From NCBI GenBank assembly GCA_003666485.1, contig CP032931.1:434001-498000 (forward strand): a stretch of DNA of 64,000 nt, read 5' to 3'. The DNA is from Levilactobacillus brevis (GTDB lineage: Bacteria > Bacillota > Bacilli > Lactobacillales > Lactobacillaceae). Every line of letters begins with the position of its first letter. Positions within the stretch are counted from its first letter, which is position 1. The translations under genes and the position numbers were made by a program. The notes under the pieces are model-generated. The model was not told where the DNA came from and did no database searches. It saw only the letters and a program-made list of their open reading frames with translations. Positions 1-8,769 of the stretch are shown in pieces.

Positions 1-11
1 CCTATTGGCCC

Positions 12-186
12 TATACTAACGTTGTTACATACTTAAAGAAGCGTAACAACCATTAATGGCCGTTGCAATTCTTGAAGTAATCTAAATGGATTAGGTGCTT
101 GGCGTCGGGAACCAAGTAGTTTAGATCACGAGGTATTGTTTGTCACAGTGTTTTGGGAAGTACAAATCAAAGGAGTGCATTACATC
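12..186 (+). promoter_or_regulatory. Structured 5' leader of first csc cluster
   Basis: A TATACT -10 box lies at 12-17; its -35 is outside the window. The leader holds two hairpins: GTTGTTAC (21-28) with GTAACAAC (43-50), and a longer stem ATCTAAA (80-86) with TTTAGAT (120-126) enclosing CTTGG/CCAAG (98-102/112-116). The same layout recurs upstream of the WxL gene at 4913 with different bases but preserved pairing. After the second hairpin both leaders share GTATTGT and TGTCACAGTGTTTTGGGAA. It looks like a cis-acting regulatory RNA; its ligand or partner is unknown. Confidence 0.6.
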
Positions 187-936
187 ATGATGAAGAAGAC
201 AGTAAGCAGTATCTTATTAGCCAGTGCATTATTGTTGGGGACGGTTGCACCTGTTGCGGCGAATGCGGCCACGGTTACTGGCACGTCAGGGAGTACGAAG
301 ACCCAAGCGGCCTTCACGGCACCAGATTCAGTGACAACCCCAGTTGATCCTAATAATCCAGACACATCTTCTACTGGTGATAATGGGGGGAACGGTGCTA
401 CGACAAGCGAGGGCGGATTAACGTTCTTATACGTGACAGACTCGATTGACTTTGGTTCTGCCAAAGCCGTCACGACTAAGACCCAATCATTGGATGTTGA
501 CACGATCAGTACCGGGAGTTTTACGGCCGACAAGACGATCAATTCTAACTTTGTAACTGAACTTTCTGACACCCGTGGGAGTAACGCAGGCTGGCACGTT
601 ACCGTTTCTAGCAGCCCAATGGTCAATGCCAAGGATACGGATGCGAACACGAACACATTGAAGGGAGCCACGGTTGATTTTGATGGCCCAACAACGATCA
701 AGAATTCTGCGAGTGCGGACGGCATTTCAGCCAATACCGTGAGTGTGCCAACTGAAACGGGTGCTGCGCAAACCATCTACCAAGCGGCCGCTGACAATGG
801 TGCTGGGCAAACGTCATTCCAACTGGCCCCAACGAATATCAAGTTGAATAATATCGGTCCTAACACGAACACAGGGACTTACAACGGTAGTCTGACTTGG
901 ACCTTGGATGATGCGCCAGTTGAACCAGCTAAATAA
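187..936 (+). CDS. WxL domain surface protein (CscB-like)
   Basis: Secreted surface protein of 249 aa. A signal peptide (MMKKTVSSILLASALLLG, cleavage near ANAA) is followed by a Thr/Ser/Gly/Pro-rich linker and a C-terminal WxL domain with the two expected motifs, W-H-V near the middle and W-T-L near the end. WxL domains bind peptidoglycan non-covalently on Gram-positive cells. AAAGGAG (169-175) supports ATG 187; ATG 190 is also possible. It heads a cluster with DUF916, LPQTS and large WxL genes, the csc (cell-surface complex) arrangement known in lactobacilli. A paralogue lies at 4913. The family call is secure; the bound ligand is unknown. Confidence 0.9.
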   Translation: MMKKTVSSILLASALLLGTVAPVAANAATVTGTSGSTKTQAAFTAPDSVTTPVDPNNPDTSSTGDNGGNGATTSEGGLTFLYVTDSIDFGSAKAVTTKTQSLDVDTISTGSFTADKTINSNFVTELSDTRGSNAGWHVTVSSSPMVNAKDTDANTNTLKGATVDFDGPTTIKNSASADGISANTVSVPTETGAAQTIYQAAADNGAGQTSFQLAPTNIKLNNIGPNTNTGTYNGSLTWTLDDAPVEPAK

Positions 937-952
937 ATTCTTCGTTGCGATT

Positions 953-988
953 AAAAGGTGTCCATTGGGTTGAGATGAGCGCCTTTTT
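953..988 (+). terminator. Hairpin-T terminator or attenuator after cscB
   Basis: AAAGGTG (954-960) pairs with CGCCTTT (980-986), followed by a T run. The second csc cluster has the same structure at 5750-5783 with CACCTT in place of CGCCTT, a pairing-preserving change. It lies before the DUF916 gene, so it may lower expression of the downstream genes relative to the abundant WxL protein. Confidence 0.6.
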
Positions 989-1056
989 CGCCTACATATG
1001 CTATATCACTTGATATAACAAACAAAAGTCTAACTAGGGTAAGGCAGGGGTTTAGA

Positions 1057-2121
1057 ATGCAAGGATTAAAGAAGATACAACTCATCGTCGTCGGTTTGTT
1101 CAGTGTGCTAGTGGGGATGGCATTACCGGTGATGGGTCACGCCGCGACGGTGACCAATGATATTGGGTATAGCGTGAAAGCGGTGATTCCCAAGAACCAA
1201 ATTGACAAGAAACAGTCGTTCTTTGAGCTCCGTATGAAGCCAGGCCAGACGCAAACTCTGCGGGCCAGACTGTATAACGTGACCGACCAAGAGATCAAAG
1301 TGAAGTCAGCGATTCATACGGCTTGGACTAATTCTGTCGGCACGATTGACTATACCAATCAACCGCAACGATTCGATTCTTCATTGCAGTACAAGATGAG
1401 CAATATCACCAAAGTCCAAGGGGCTAAGACCGTGACGCTACCAGCTAGAGGCAGCAAGGTCGTGACGGCAAACGTCCAAATGCCGCAAGACAACGCATTT
1501 AATGGCATTATCTTAGGCGGCTGGTATTTTGAACGATTGAATACCAAGGTCACCAGTAATGTGAAGGGTGCCAACAATATTCGTAATAAGTATGCCTATG
1601 TCGTGGGCATGGAATACGTCATGGGTAAGGTCCCGGCTGGCGACTTGAAGCTCGGCAAAGTTGGTGCGGGCATCAGTAACTACCACCGTGGGGTCATCGC
1701 TGACCTGCGGAATCCAACCGCAACCATCGTGCCCAATCTGAAGATGAATACGACGATCACGAACCGAGATGGCGGTCAAGTCGTCAAACAGGTCAAGCAA
1801 GACAATGTCCAGATGGCGCCGAACACGACCTTTAGCTATCCGATGCTGTACGGCAAGACGGCGCTGAAGGCGGGCTACTACCACCTGCACATGGTCGTGA
1901 AAAACAAGGACCGGACCTGGGTCTTTGATCGCAACTTTACGATTACCCAGGCGCAGGCGAAGAAGTACAATGCGGACTCAGTAGATAATCCCAGCATGAA
2001 CATTTGGCTACTGATTGGTTTAGGGGCGCTGGGCATGTTGATCCTGATTTTACTGATTCTATTAATTATCTACCTGATTCGGCGTCGTCGAAATGATGCG
2101 GATGAGGATACGACGAACTAG
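1057..2121 (+). CDS. DUF916/DUF3324 WxL-interacting protein (CscA-like)
   Basis: Membrane-anchored surface protein of 354 aa. An N-terminal signal peptide ending near GHAAT is followed by an Ig-like DUF916 region (about residues 30-170, now called WxL peptidoglycan-binding) and a DUF3324 host-binding region (about 180-300). A C-terminal transmembrane helix (about 318-342) ends in a basic IRRRRN stop-transfer tail. Such proteins partner WxL proteins on the cell wall. GGCAGGGG precedes the ATG. It is the second gene of the complete csc cluster. A close paralogue at 5852 is truncated by an insertion sequence. Confidence 0.9.
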   Translation: MQGLKKIQLIVVGLFSVLVGMALPVMGHAATVTNDIGYSVKAVIPKNQIDKKQSFFELRMKPGQTQTLRARLYNVTDQEIKVKSAIHTAWTNSVGTIDYTNQPQRFDSSLQYKMSNITKVQGAKTVTLPARGSKVVTANVQMPQDNAFNGIILGGWYFERLNTKVTSNVKGANNIRNKYAYVVGMEYVMGKVPAGDLKLGKVGAGISNYHRGVIADLRNPTATIVPNLKMNTTITNRDGGQVVKQVKQDNVQMAPNTTFSYPMLYGKTALKAGYYHLHMVVKNKDRTWVFDRNFTITQAQAKKYNADSVDNPSMNIWLLIGLGALGMLILILLILLIIYLIRRRRNDADEDTTN

Positions 2122-2147
2122 TCTCCACGGAAAGGAGGACGTTGGTC

Positions 2148-2615
2148 ATGAAGAAAGCTATCGTGCGTTTGATTCTGGGACTTGCACTAGTGATTGGTGT
2201 TGGCGTGGGAACGCCAGCGCTCGCCAGCACTGTGGCGGGAACCAGCGGGACCACGAAGACCAGTGTGACGATCATTGGTAATCCAACTGCTATCCGGCTG
2301 GCGTCTGGTACTGGTGCAGATGAGGCGAGCAAAAATGTTCCCGATGGCAAGCAGCCGACGACTAAGGCCAAAAGCCAAAGCCAAGGACAGGCAGACCAAG
2401 TGAGTGGCAACCAGCCAGCCAAGAAAAAGTCAGCGCCGGGTGCCGTGGTGACCATGGTCAAGGCGGGGTCGGCGGACCTGATTGCGGGCCGGTTGCCTCA
2501 GACCAGTGAGTCACGCGTCTTCTTGATGAGTGTCTTCGGCTTATTACTGCTAATCGTCTTGATTTTATCAACAATTGTCTATCACCAAGCGCGGCTACTG
2601 AAGGAGAGGGAGTGA
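2148..2615 (+). CDS. Small LPQTS-anchored surface protein (CscD-like)
   Basis: About 155 aa. An N-terminal signal peptide (MKKAIVRLILGLALVIGVG) is followed by a short Thr/Lys/Gln-rich segment and a C-terminal sorting signal: LPQTSES, a hydrophobic helix and a charged ARLLKERE tail. LPQTxE is the typical lactobacillus sortase A motif. A strong AAAGGAGG (2131-2138) sets ATG 2148 rather than the upstream TTG 2142. In csc clusters the small sortase-anchored member is thought to fix the complex to peptidoglycan. It lies 26 nt after the DUF916 gene and 6 nt before the large WxL gene, so probably one operon. Confidence 0.85.
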   Translation: MKKAIVRLILGLALVIGVGVGTPALASTVAGTSGTTKTSVTIIGNPTAIRLASGTGADEASKNVPDGKQPTTKAKSQSQGQADQVSGNQPAKKKSAPGAVVTMVKAGSADLIAGRLPQTSESRVFLMSVFGLLLLIVLILSTIVYHQARLLKERE

Positions 2616-2621
2616 GCCGAG

Positions 2622-4280
2622 ATGAAGTTGAAGAAAATTTTGCGACAGCTTGGCTTATTGCTGGTCGCTGTCGGGCTGGGGATTATGGTGACGACCAATC
2701 TCGCACAGGCCGCTGGTAGCAATCCGATTGGCGTGGATGCGGATGCGACGCTGTTATCAGGGAATACGTTTAATACGTCAAGAGATGCAGCTAGTACTGC
2801 TCCTGGTAATACGGGGAGTGGTTACGCTGGCATGCAATATTATCCGGAACAGCCCAATGGGGTTTATGCTAACGGGGTATCTAACGGCAGAGTTACCAAT
2901 AAAACAACGAAATTTTTTGTTAAATTTACGCAGTCGGAAAGTGGAGCCATGACGCTAAAAGATACGATGCACTACTACTTTGTAAAAGTCTATCCAGATA
3001 TTACGAATGAACTGGGAAATTCAGTGGTTACCAATTCGCTAACCGGTTGGGGACTAGCTTCTGGCAGTCGGCCGACAAGTGTTAAGAGTTACCCCAGTGG
3101 GTGGACAGAGCTAGATGTTGATATGAGTGGTCTGGGCAATACATTTTCATTGCCTTTATACCTGGGCTTCTCATATGAGTATGCAGGTAGTGAAACGGGT
3201 ACAGAAAAGTATTACACCATCACGCTTGATAGTGATTCTAGTGTCACTAAGGATTGGCAGGACGTCACGATCGATGGTAACGGGACGGTGGCTTCCAGCG
3301 CAACCCAAGTGACCGGGACAGCTGAACCGGGCTTGACGGTGGCACTGGCGGGCGCGGATGGCTCGCACACGGCGACGGTTGGCACGGACGGCAAGTATAC
3401 GATCGACCTGGGAACGCAAACCCTAAAGGATTTGAACGCTGCCAGTACCATCAAAGTTACTGAGTACAACGAATATGGTGATACCAAATCCGCTACGGCT
3501 GACGTCGTTGACACGGTGCCACTGACCATTTCACCAGCGACGGCCAGTTTGACGATTGATCCGGACGACTGGGCGGCTCATGTGGCAGGAAAATCCGCGA
3601 CGGACATTGCGGCCTGGCTGGCCGACCAAACGAAGTTGCAGGTTACCAAGCAGGGTGATACCACGCCGCTGACACAAGCCGATGACGGCTTAGCCTTTTC
3701 GACGACCGATGACCTGACGACCTTGGTAGCTGGCGGCACGCAGACAATCAATCTGAATGCAACTGACAGCAATGGGGACAAGAGCGCCACACCGGCCGCT
3801 ATCTCCGTGACGCGGGGGTTGGGGACGCTGCAATTTGGCAACCTGACCGATCTGGTCTTCGGGGCTGGCGCGACGCTGGCCGTGCCAGCGCAGTCCACGT
3901 TGTTTGCCCCCGGAGCCTACCAGATCAATATCTCAGACTCGCGGGAGACAGGTTCGCCTTGGTACCTGAGCGCGAAAGCCTCGACGATGACTGATGAGAG
4001 TGGACGCACGCTGAGTGGCAACGTGGTCTACGAAGATGGCCAGGGCACCGAGACCAAGCTGGATGCGGGTAATGCGGTACCCGTGGCGTCCGGCAAGCGG
4101 TCTGGCGATTCGACTGACGTGGCAAAAGGCTGGGTGCAAGACGGCAATGCCTACACGGGTAGTGAGCCCGCGGGCATTTACCTCGATGCAAAGCCCAACA
4201 TTTACACGGGAAGCACGACCAACGTGTATTCTGGGACCATCACGTGGTACCTGAATGATGTGCCGGGAAACAATGATTAA
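2622..4280 (+). CDS. Large WxL domain surface protein (CscC-like)
   Basis: Secreted 552-aa protein. After a signal peptide ending near AQAAG, residues 30-210 form an unassigned, aromatic-rich, possibly lectin-like segment. About 215-290 resembles a bacterial Ig-like repeat, and about 410-550 is the WxL domain with W-Y-L twice (in SPWYLS and TWYLND). The N-terminal part probably recognises the extracellular ligand, perhaps a plant polysaccharide as proposed for csc complexes; that is inference. AAGGAGAGGG sits 20 nt upstream of ATG 2622. It is the last gene of the first cluster and is followed by a good terminator. Confidence 0.88.
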   Translation: MKLKKILRQLGLLLVAVGLGIMVTTNLAQAAGSNPIGVDADATLLSGNTFNTSRDAASTAPGNTGSGYAGMQYYPEQPNGVYANGVSNGRVTNKTTKFFVKFTQSESGAMTLKDTMHYYFVKVYPDITNELGNSVVTNSLTGWGLASGSRPTSVKSYPSGWTELDVDMSGLGNTFSLPLYLGFSYEYAGSETGTEKYYTITLDSDSSVTKDWQDVTIDGNGTVASSATQVTGTAEPGLTVALAGADGSHTATVGTDGKYTIDLGTQTLKDLNAASTIKVTEYNEYGDTKSATADVVDTVPLTISPATASLTIDPDDWAAHVAGKSATDIAAWLADQTKLQVTKQGDTTPLTQADDGLAFSTTDDLTTLVAGGTQTINLNATDSNGDKSATPAAISVTRGLGTLQFGNLTDLVFGAGATLAVPAQSTLFAPGAYQINISDSRETGSPWYLSAKASTMTDESGRTLSGNVVYEDGQGTETKLDAGNAVPVASGKRSGDSTDVAKGWVQDGNAYTGSEPAGIYLDAKPNIYTGSTTNVYSGTITWYLNDVPGNND

Positions 4281-4289
4281 CTGATAAGG

Positions 4290-4320
4290 GGAGCTGTGAC
4301 TGTGGTCATGGTTCCTTTTT
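4290..4320 (+). terminator. Rho-independent terminator of first csc operon
   Basis: GGAGCTGTGAC (4290-4300) pairs with GTCATGGTTCC (4305-4315), including G-T pairs, with a TGTG loop and then five T. It ends the cscB-A-D-C operon. Confidence 0.75.
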
Positions 4321-4703
4321 GTTGTGCCTTGCTTCTGAGAGGGCAGGTCCATGGCATTATTTTTGGGTTCTGGTGGCCAATTTATTTTTGCGCTTTTTTA
4401 GAGACGAGTCTTAGATTGGTAGATTGCTGAAGCAACGAAAAATAAGAAAGTATCCAACCTTTAGCTAGATTGATTTCATTGAAAAATGCTTACTCGAAGT
4501 GAGTAGAAAACCAATGGGGATATACGATTGAGGCCCTATTATGTCTCTGAAAAGATGTCCACATTTGCCTAGATGTCGCGTTAGAGTAAACCAAATTAGG
4601 TATAAACTGAAATTTTTAAAATGACTATAAAGCCCGGAATGCCGGTAAATAAAGCGTTTCTATCGATTGATTAATTAATTTTATTTTTTTGTCAAAATAA
4701 TTG
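4321..4703. other. Non-coding gap between csc clusters
   Basis: About 380 nt of AT-rich sequence without a credible reading frame or repeat. I see no conserved motif until the promoter at 4704. Confidence 0.6.
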
Positions 4704-4912
4704 TTTACAGCCCAACATTTATGCCTTATAATAACTTTGTTACATACTTTAAGAAACGTAACAACCTTCTAGGGGGAGTTGCAGTTCTCGAAGTGGCCTA
4801 AATGATTGAGGTGCTTATCCACATGCGAGATAAGCCATTCAGGGCCACACAAGTATTGTCTGTCACAGTGTTTTGGGAATCCATAATATAATCAAAAGGG
4901 AGCGCGTTATTT
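4704..4912 (+). promoter_or_regulatory. Promoter and structured leader of second csc cluster
   Basis: TTTACA (4704-4709) and TATAAT (4727-4732) are separated by exactly 17 nt. The leader repeats the fold of 12-186: TTGTTAC/GTAACAA (4737-4743/4758-4764), outer TGGCC/GGCCA (4794-4798/4843-4847) and inner GCTTATC/GATAAGC (4813-4819/4829-4835). The inner and outer stem bases differ from the first copy yet still pair, evidence for a selected RNA structure. RBS AAGGGAG is near 4894. Confidence 0.72.
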
Positions 4913-5731
4913 ATGAAGAAGACAGTAAGCAGTATCTTATTAGCAAGTGCATTATTACTAGGGAGCATTGCACCAGTTGCCGCAAACGCCGCAACGGTTG
5001 CCGGAACTTCTGGTTCTACCAAGACGTCCGCAACTTTCGAAGCGCCAGACCCTGTCACGACACCTGTAGATCCTGACAATCCAGGTACGAAATCTACCGG
5101 TGAAACTACAGATAATGGTTCGACCTCCACTCCTGAAGCGACAAAAGGTGGATTGACGTTCTTATACGTTACTAATGCAATCAATTTTGGTTCAGCAAAG
5201 TCCGTCACTACTGGAACACAAGATTTAGTTGGAACCAAAGATTCTATCACGCCAGAGAACTTTTCAGGAACGGCTGACAACACCAACTTCGTCACTGAAA
5301 TTTCTGATACTCGTGGGAGTAATGCTGGTTGGTATGTTTCTGTTGGAAGTACTCCAATGGTCAATCAAGATGATAATACTACGGTTCTGAAGGGCGCCAC
5401 GGTAGACTTTAATGGCGCGGGTGCAGCAACCAAGATTACCAACTCAGGAACTCTTACTGATAAAACCACTGGTGATGTTGTCAATGATGGTACCACTGGT
5501 ATTGCCGCAAATACAGTTAGTGTACCAACTGAAAAAACAGCTAACGGCGCAGATGCTGCATCTCAAATTATCTACCAAGCATCAGCCGACAACGGTGCCG
5601 GCCAAACTGCTTTCCAGCTTGACCCTACGAAGATCTCATTAGCTAATGTTGGTGCCAACACTAAGACTGGTACTTACGCAGGTACCTTGAACTGGACCTT
5701 AAGCGACACGCCTGTCACACCAGCCAAATAA
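4913..5731 (+). CDS. WxL domain surface protein, second csc cluster
   Basis: A 272-aa paralogue of the protein at 187, with an almost identical signal peptide, a Thr/Asp/Pro-rich linker and a WxL domain (W-Y-V in SNAGWYVSV, W-T-L near the C-terminus). ATG 4913 follows a good RBS. The shared leader, paralogous next gene and shared downstream hairpin indicate a block duplication of the csc operon start. Its partner gene is broken, so if this protein still works it may need the DUF916 protein of the first cluster. Confidence 0.9.
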   Translation: MKKTVSSILLASALLLGSIAPVAANAATVAGTSGSTKTSATFEAPDPVTTPVDPDNPGTKSTGETTDNGSTSTPEATKGGLTFLYVTNAINFGSAKSVTTGTQDLVGTKDSITPENFSGTADNTNFVTEISDTRGSNAGWYVSVGSTPMVNQDDNTTVLKGATVDFNGAGAATKITNSGTLTDKTTGDVVNDGTTGIAANTVSVPTEKTANGADAASQIIYQASADNGAGQTAFQLDPTKISLANVGANTKTGTYAGTLNWTLSDTPVTPAK

Positions 5732-5749
5732 TTGATCCAATTGCGAGTG

Positions 5750-5783
5750 AAGGTGTCCATTAGTAAAGATGAGCACCTTTTTC
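5750..5783 (+). terminator. Hairpin-T element after second WxL gene
   Basis: AAGGTG (5750-5755) pairs with CACCTT (5774-5779), followed by T residues. It corresponds to the hairpin at 953-988. Confidence 0.6.
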
Positions 5784-5851
5784 GCTTACATATGTAGTAT
5801 CATGAGATTGATACTACAAGAGTCTAACTAGGGTAAGACAGAGGTGTAAGT

Positions 5852-6480
5852 ATGTCAGTATTTAAGAAGTTTCAGCTCATGATGCTCGCGGTTTTGGGAA
5901 TCATGATGGGTGTTGCCGGAATTGGAAGTGTCAACGCCAATGCGGCAGCGGCAGTCAACAATAATATCGGTTACAGTGTGCAAGCGCAGATTCCTAAGAA
6001 CCAAATCGACAAAAAGAATTCGTTCTTTGAATTAAGAATGAAGGCGGGACAGACCCAGACGTTAAAGACCAGGGTCTACAACGTCACGAACCAAGAGATT
6101 AAGGTTAAGACGGCGATTCATACCGCATGGACCAATTCGGGGGGCACGATTGATTACGTTAACCCGGCGAAGAAGTTCGATGCCAGTTTGAAATACAAGA
6201 TCAGTGACTTGAGTAAGATTCAAGGCAAACAAACTATTACGATTCCAGCCAAGGGGAGTAAAGTGGTGAGCGCGAAGGTAACCATGCCTGACACGACTTT
6301 CAACGGGATTCTCTTAGGTGGCTGGTACTTTGAGCGGGTTAACACCAAAGTGACAAGTAATGTTAAGGGTGCCAATAACATTCGTAGTAAGTATTCTTAT
6401 GTGGTTGGTATGGAATACGTCATGGGAAAGGTTCCCAGTGGTGACTTGAAATTGGGTAAAGTCGGCGCGGGAATCAGTAA
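5852..6480 (+). pseudogene. DUF916 gene truncated by insertion sequence
   Basis: The first ~210 codons closely match the DUF916 protein at 1057 (signal peptide, DUF916 region, ending at KVGAGISN). Reading then enters the IS1380-type element at 6481 and stops at 6526 after 14 foreign residues. The DUF3324 region, transmembrane helix and basic tail are missing. The rest of this gene is not found beyond the IS, so sequence was deleted or moved. The product would be secreted without an anchor and is probably non-functional. Confidence 0.9.
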
Positions 6481-8130
6481 CCTGAATTATTCACCAGAAA
6501 CTCCAAAATCCCCATCAAACACATGATTCAAGTGCTTGATGGGAATTTTACGTTTTCACCTTTTAAGTGCAGAAAAAGAGCCTCAGCTCTGGTATAGTTA
6601 ACTCGACCAAAAGACACTATAAAGAGAAGAGGACTCTATAATGAAAACTGTACAGGAAATGGCATTTAGTTTCAATAAAAACATTCTAGCATCGCATACC
6701 GGCGGTCAATTATCTTCTGATGGTGGCCTAACCTTGTGTGTTGAACTGATGGCAAAGTTTCAGTTCACGAACTTAGCTGACAATCTATTGAAGTTCAACG
6801 ACCATCGACAATACTGCCGACATAGTAATTCAAGTATCTTAATGCAGTTGGTTCTGCAGATCATTGCCGGTTATAATACAGATTCTGCTGCAACCTCATT
6901 GGTTGCAGAACCATTGTTTAAACTTTTATTGGACAAACCAGCCTTAGCTTCACAAGCGACGATATCCCGTTTCTGGCAACGTATCGATTCCGCAGGTGTG
7001 GACGCCTTCCAGACTTTAAATCAAGCTCTTATTGATCAAGCTCGACTGCTAACTAATCAGACGACCACCATTATTGATATTGATTCAACCCATTCTGACA
7101 CTTATGGCAATCAAGAAGCTACTGACTATAACGCCCATTATGGCTCGGAGGGGTATCATCCATTACTAGCTATCGATAATGATGGTAATCTCATGAAAGC
7201 CATCCTACGGCCTGGTAATGCCTATACCAGCACAGATATAAAAGCCTTTTTAGAACCGTTATTAAAACATTATCAAGACCAATTGCCAGAAACTGATATT
7301 CTGGTTCGCGGTGATAGCGGGTTCGCCACACCAGCTGTTTATGATACCTGCGAGGCCGATGATGTCTTTTACATTATTCGCCTCAAACGTAATAAGCGAC
7401 TACACAACTTGGCAGAAGAGTTTGTACAGATAAGCGACACAACTGAGTGGCATGAAACCGAAACTCACTATTACTCAGCAACTTATCAGGCCACTTCGTG
7501 GCCTAAACCGCGTCAAGTATACGTTAAGTCAACTCGTGTAGCTGGCGAATTGATCTTTTCACATGAATTTATTGTGACTAATCTGACAAATTTAACCGTA
7601 GAAGCAGCATTTGAACTGTATCATAAGCGTGGTCAGATGGAGAATTATATCAAGGAAGCCAAAGAGGGCTTCTTCTTTGATAAGACTGATAGTTCAACGT
7701 TTACCGCCAACGCTGCCCGTATGATGGTTAGTGTATTAGCGTACAATATTATCAATTTTATGAAGCAAATAGCCCTACCTAAAACAGAGACCGGATTGCG
7801 TGTTAGTACATTACGAATCCGTTTATTCAAAGTCGCTGCCCGCGTTGTGTTTACCGGTCGACGAATCCAGTTACGACTGAGTTCTCATCACGTTTATCAT
7901 CGACTCTTTTATCAGGTATTACAGCGTATTCAGGCTATTAAATAGCCCCAATTAAAAAAAATTCTGTACGATCAAGGGATAAGTGCACCCAAAAATTCAA
8001 AAATGACTCACCGTTAGGTGATACCATCAAAATTTAGAGTCTCAATACATAGTAAGCAAGATCAAAAGCCGTCAGTTTTTGAAAAACATGAAAACTGACG
8101 ACTTTTTTGAAAGGTATGAATAATTCAGGA
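6481..8130 (+). mobile_element. IS1380-type insertion sequence, left copy
   Basis: A 1650-bp element bounded by inverted CCTGAATTATTCA (6481-6493 and 8117-8129) with one transposase gene. Hairpins with T runs lie near both ends (about 6510-6545 and 8069-8107), likely blocking read-through. The flanks do not form a target duplication (GTAA before, TATA after), unlike the right copy, so this copy marks a rearrangement junction. It appears identical to the copy at 8770-10419. Confidence 0.88.
6641..7945 (+). CDS. IS1380-type transposase, left copy
   Basis: 434-aa DDE-type transposase. The length, the IDSTHSDTYG and VRGDSGFA segments (likely catalytic aspartates) and YHKRGQMENYIKEAKEGF (conserved Y-x-K-R-x-x-x-E-x-x-I-K-E block) fit the IS1380 family. 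AAAGAGAAGAGG precedes ATG. The protein is identical to that encoded at 8955-10259 on the other strand. It looks intact. Confidence 0.88.
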   Translation: MKTVQEMAFSFNKNILASHTGGQLSSDGGLTLCVELMAKFQFTNLADNLLKFNDHRQYCRHSNSSILMQLVLQIIAGYNTDSAATSLVAEPLFKLLLDKPALASQATISRFWQRIDSAGVDAFQTLNQALIDQARLLTNQTTTIIDIDSTHSDTYGNQEATDYNAHYGSEGYHPLLAIDNDGNLMKAILRPGNAYTSTDIKAFLEPLLKHYQDQLPETDILVRGDSGFATPAVYDTCEADDVFYIIRLKRNKRLHNLAEEFVQISDTTEWHETETHYYSATYQATSWPKPRQVYVKSTRVAGELIFSHEFIVTNLTNLTVEAAFELYHKRGQMENYIKEAKEGFFFDKTDSSTFTANAARMMVSVLAYNIINFMKQIALPKTETGLRVSTLRIRLFKVAARVVFTGRRIQLRLSSHHVYHRLFYQVLQRIQAIK

Positions 8131-8264
8131 TATAAGTAAGTGTCAGGCTGATCCACCCATATGTTCGATAGTTGATAATAATCAGTTATTTTGACATATA
8201 ACAGCCCACCGGCAATGAGGCTCAGGATAATCGTCGCAATATTCAGTTTTTGTTGAGTCCTCAT
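8131..8264 (-). pseudogene. Hypothetical membrane protein, 3' end removed
   Basis: Only about 44 codons remain of an unrecognised gene: basic N-terminus and one transmembrane segment (ATIILSLIAGGLLYV), then the left IS. AGGGAGATGCCAGT precedes ATG 8264, so the start is credible. It lies 88 nt downstream of the interrupted gene that ends at 8353 and probably formed an operon with it. AT-rich composition differs from neighbours. Confidence 0.6.
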
Positions 8265-8352
8265 ACTGGCATCTCCCTAATGTCCATAAATAATAAGAAA
8301 TATAGAACTCTTCACGATCAGGATTGGTTACATATGGTAAATACCACGGCAT

Positions 8353-8769
8353 CTAAAAATTTGTCGCAAATGCGGCCCAAAGGACAACAAGGAATGACCA
8401 CAGCATCGTTCCAACAACTTTATAACCATTTCTACCTGAAATATGCTGGTGTCCAATTCGGAAAGTTATCATCCAAAATAGAAAGAAAAAAATAATGAAA
8501 GCATCAATCCATATAGCTGTCGCCATAAAGAAGTCTGCAAAAAAGATTATTGCTACACCAAATTTTTCCCAATCTGACAAATTCTTGTAGGAAAAGCTGG
8601 CATCACTGTCTATATCAACATTATCAGTCTTAGTGCTAGACTTTTTCCAGTCTCGAAAAATAACAATGCTAAGGGATATCGTACACCAACCTATACAAAG
8701 GCATGAAGCAAGCGCTGCATTTCTAGTCAGATGAAAATTACCAATTTTCCATTTTGATAAGAGAGTTAT
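8353..8769 (-). pseudogene. Hypothetical membrane protein, C-terminal part
   Basis: The major part of a small membrane protein of unknown function, interrupted by the right IS. Joining it to the piece at 10420-10483 and removing one TTAT duplication restores a 158-aa frame (…NISSITLLSKWK…) with no stop. It has about three to four hydrophobic segments (around AALASCLCIGWCTISL, GVAIIFFADFFMATAIW, FIIFFFLFWMITF and VVGTMLWSFLVVLWAAF). I do not recognise the family. Low GC suggests acquired DNA. Confidence 0.65.

Noticed and set aside
180..776. Long minus-strand open frame opposite the first WxL gene
   Set aside because: Shadow of a Thr/Ser-rich coding sequence; no RBS and no conserved features.
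6481..8130. Target duplication around the left IS
   Set aside because: Flanking bases GTAA and TATA do not match, also when allowing inversion with the right copy.
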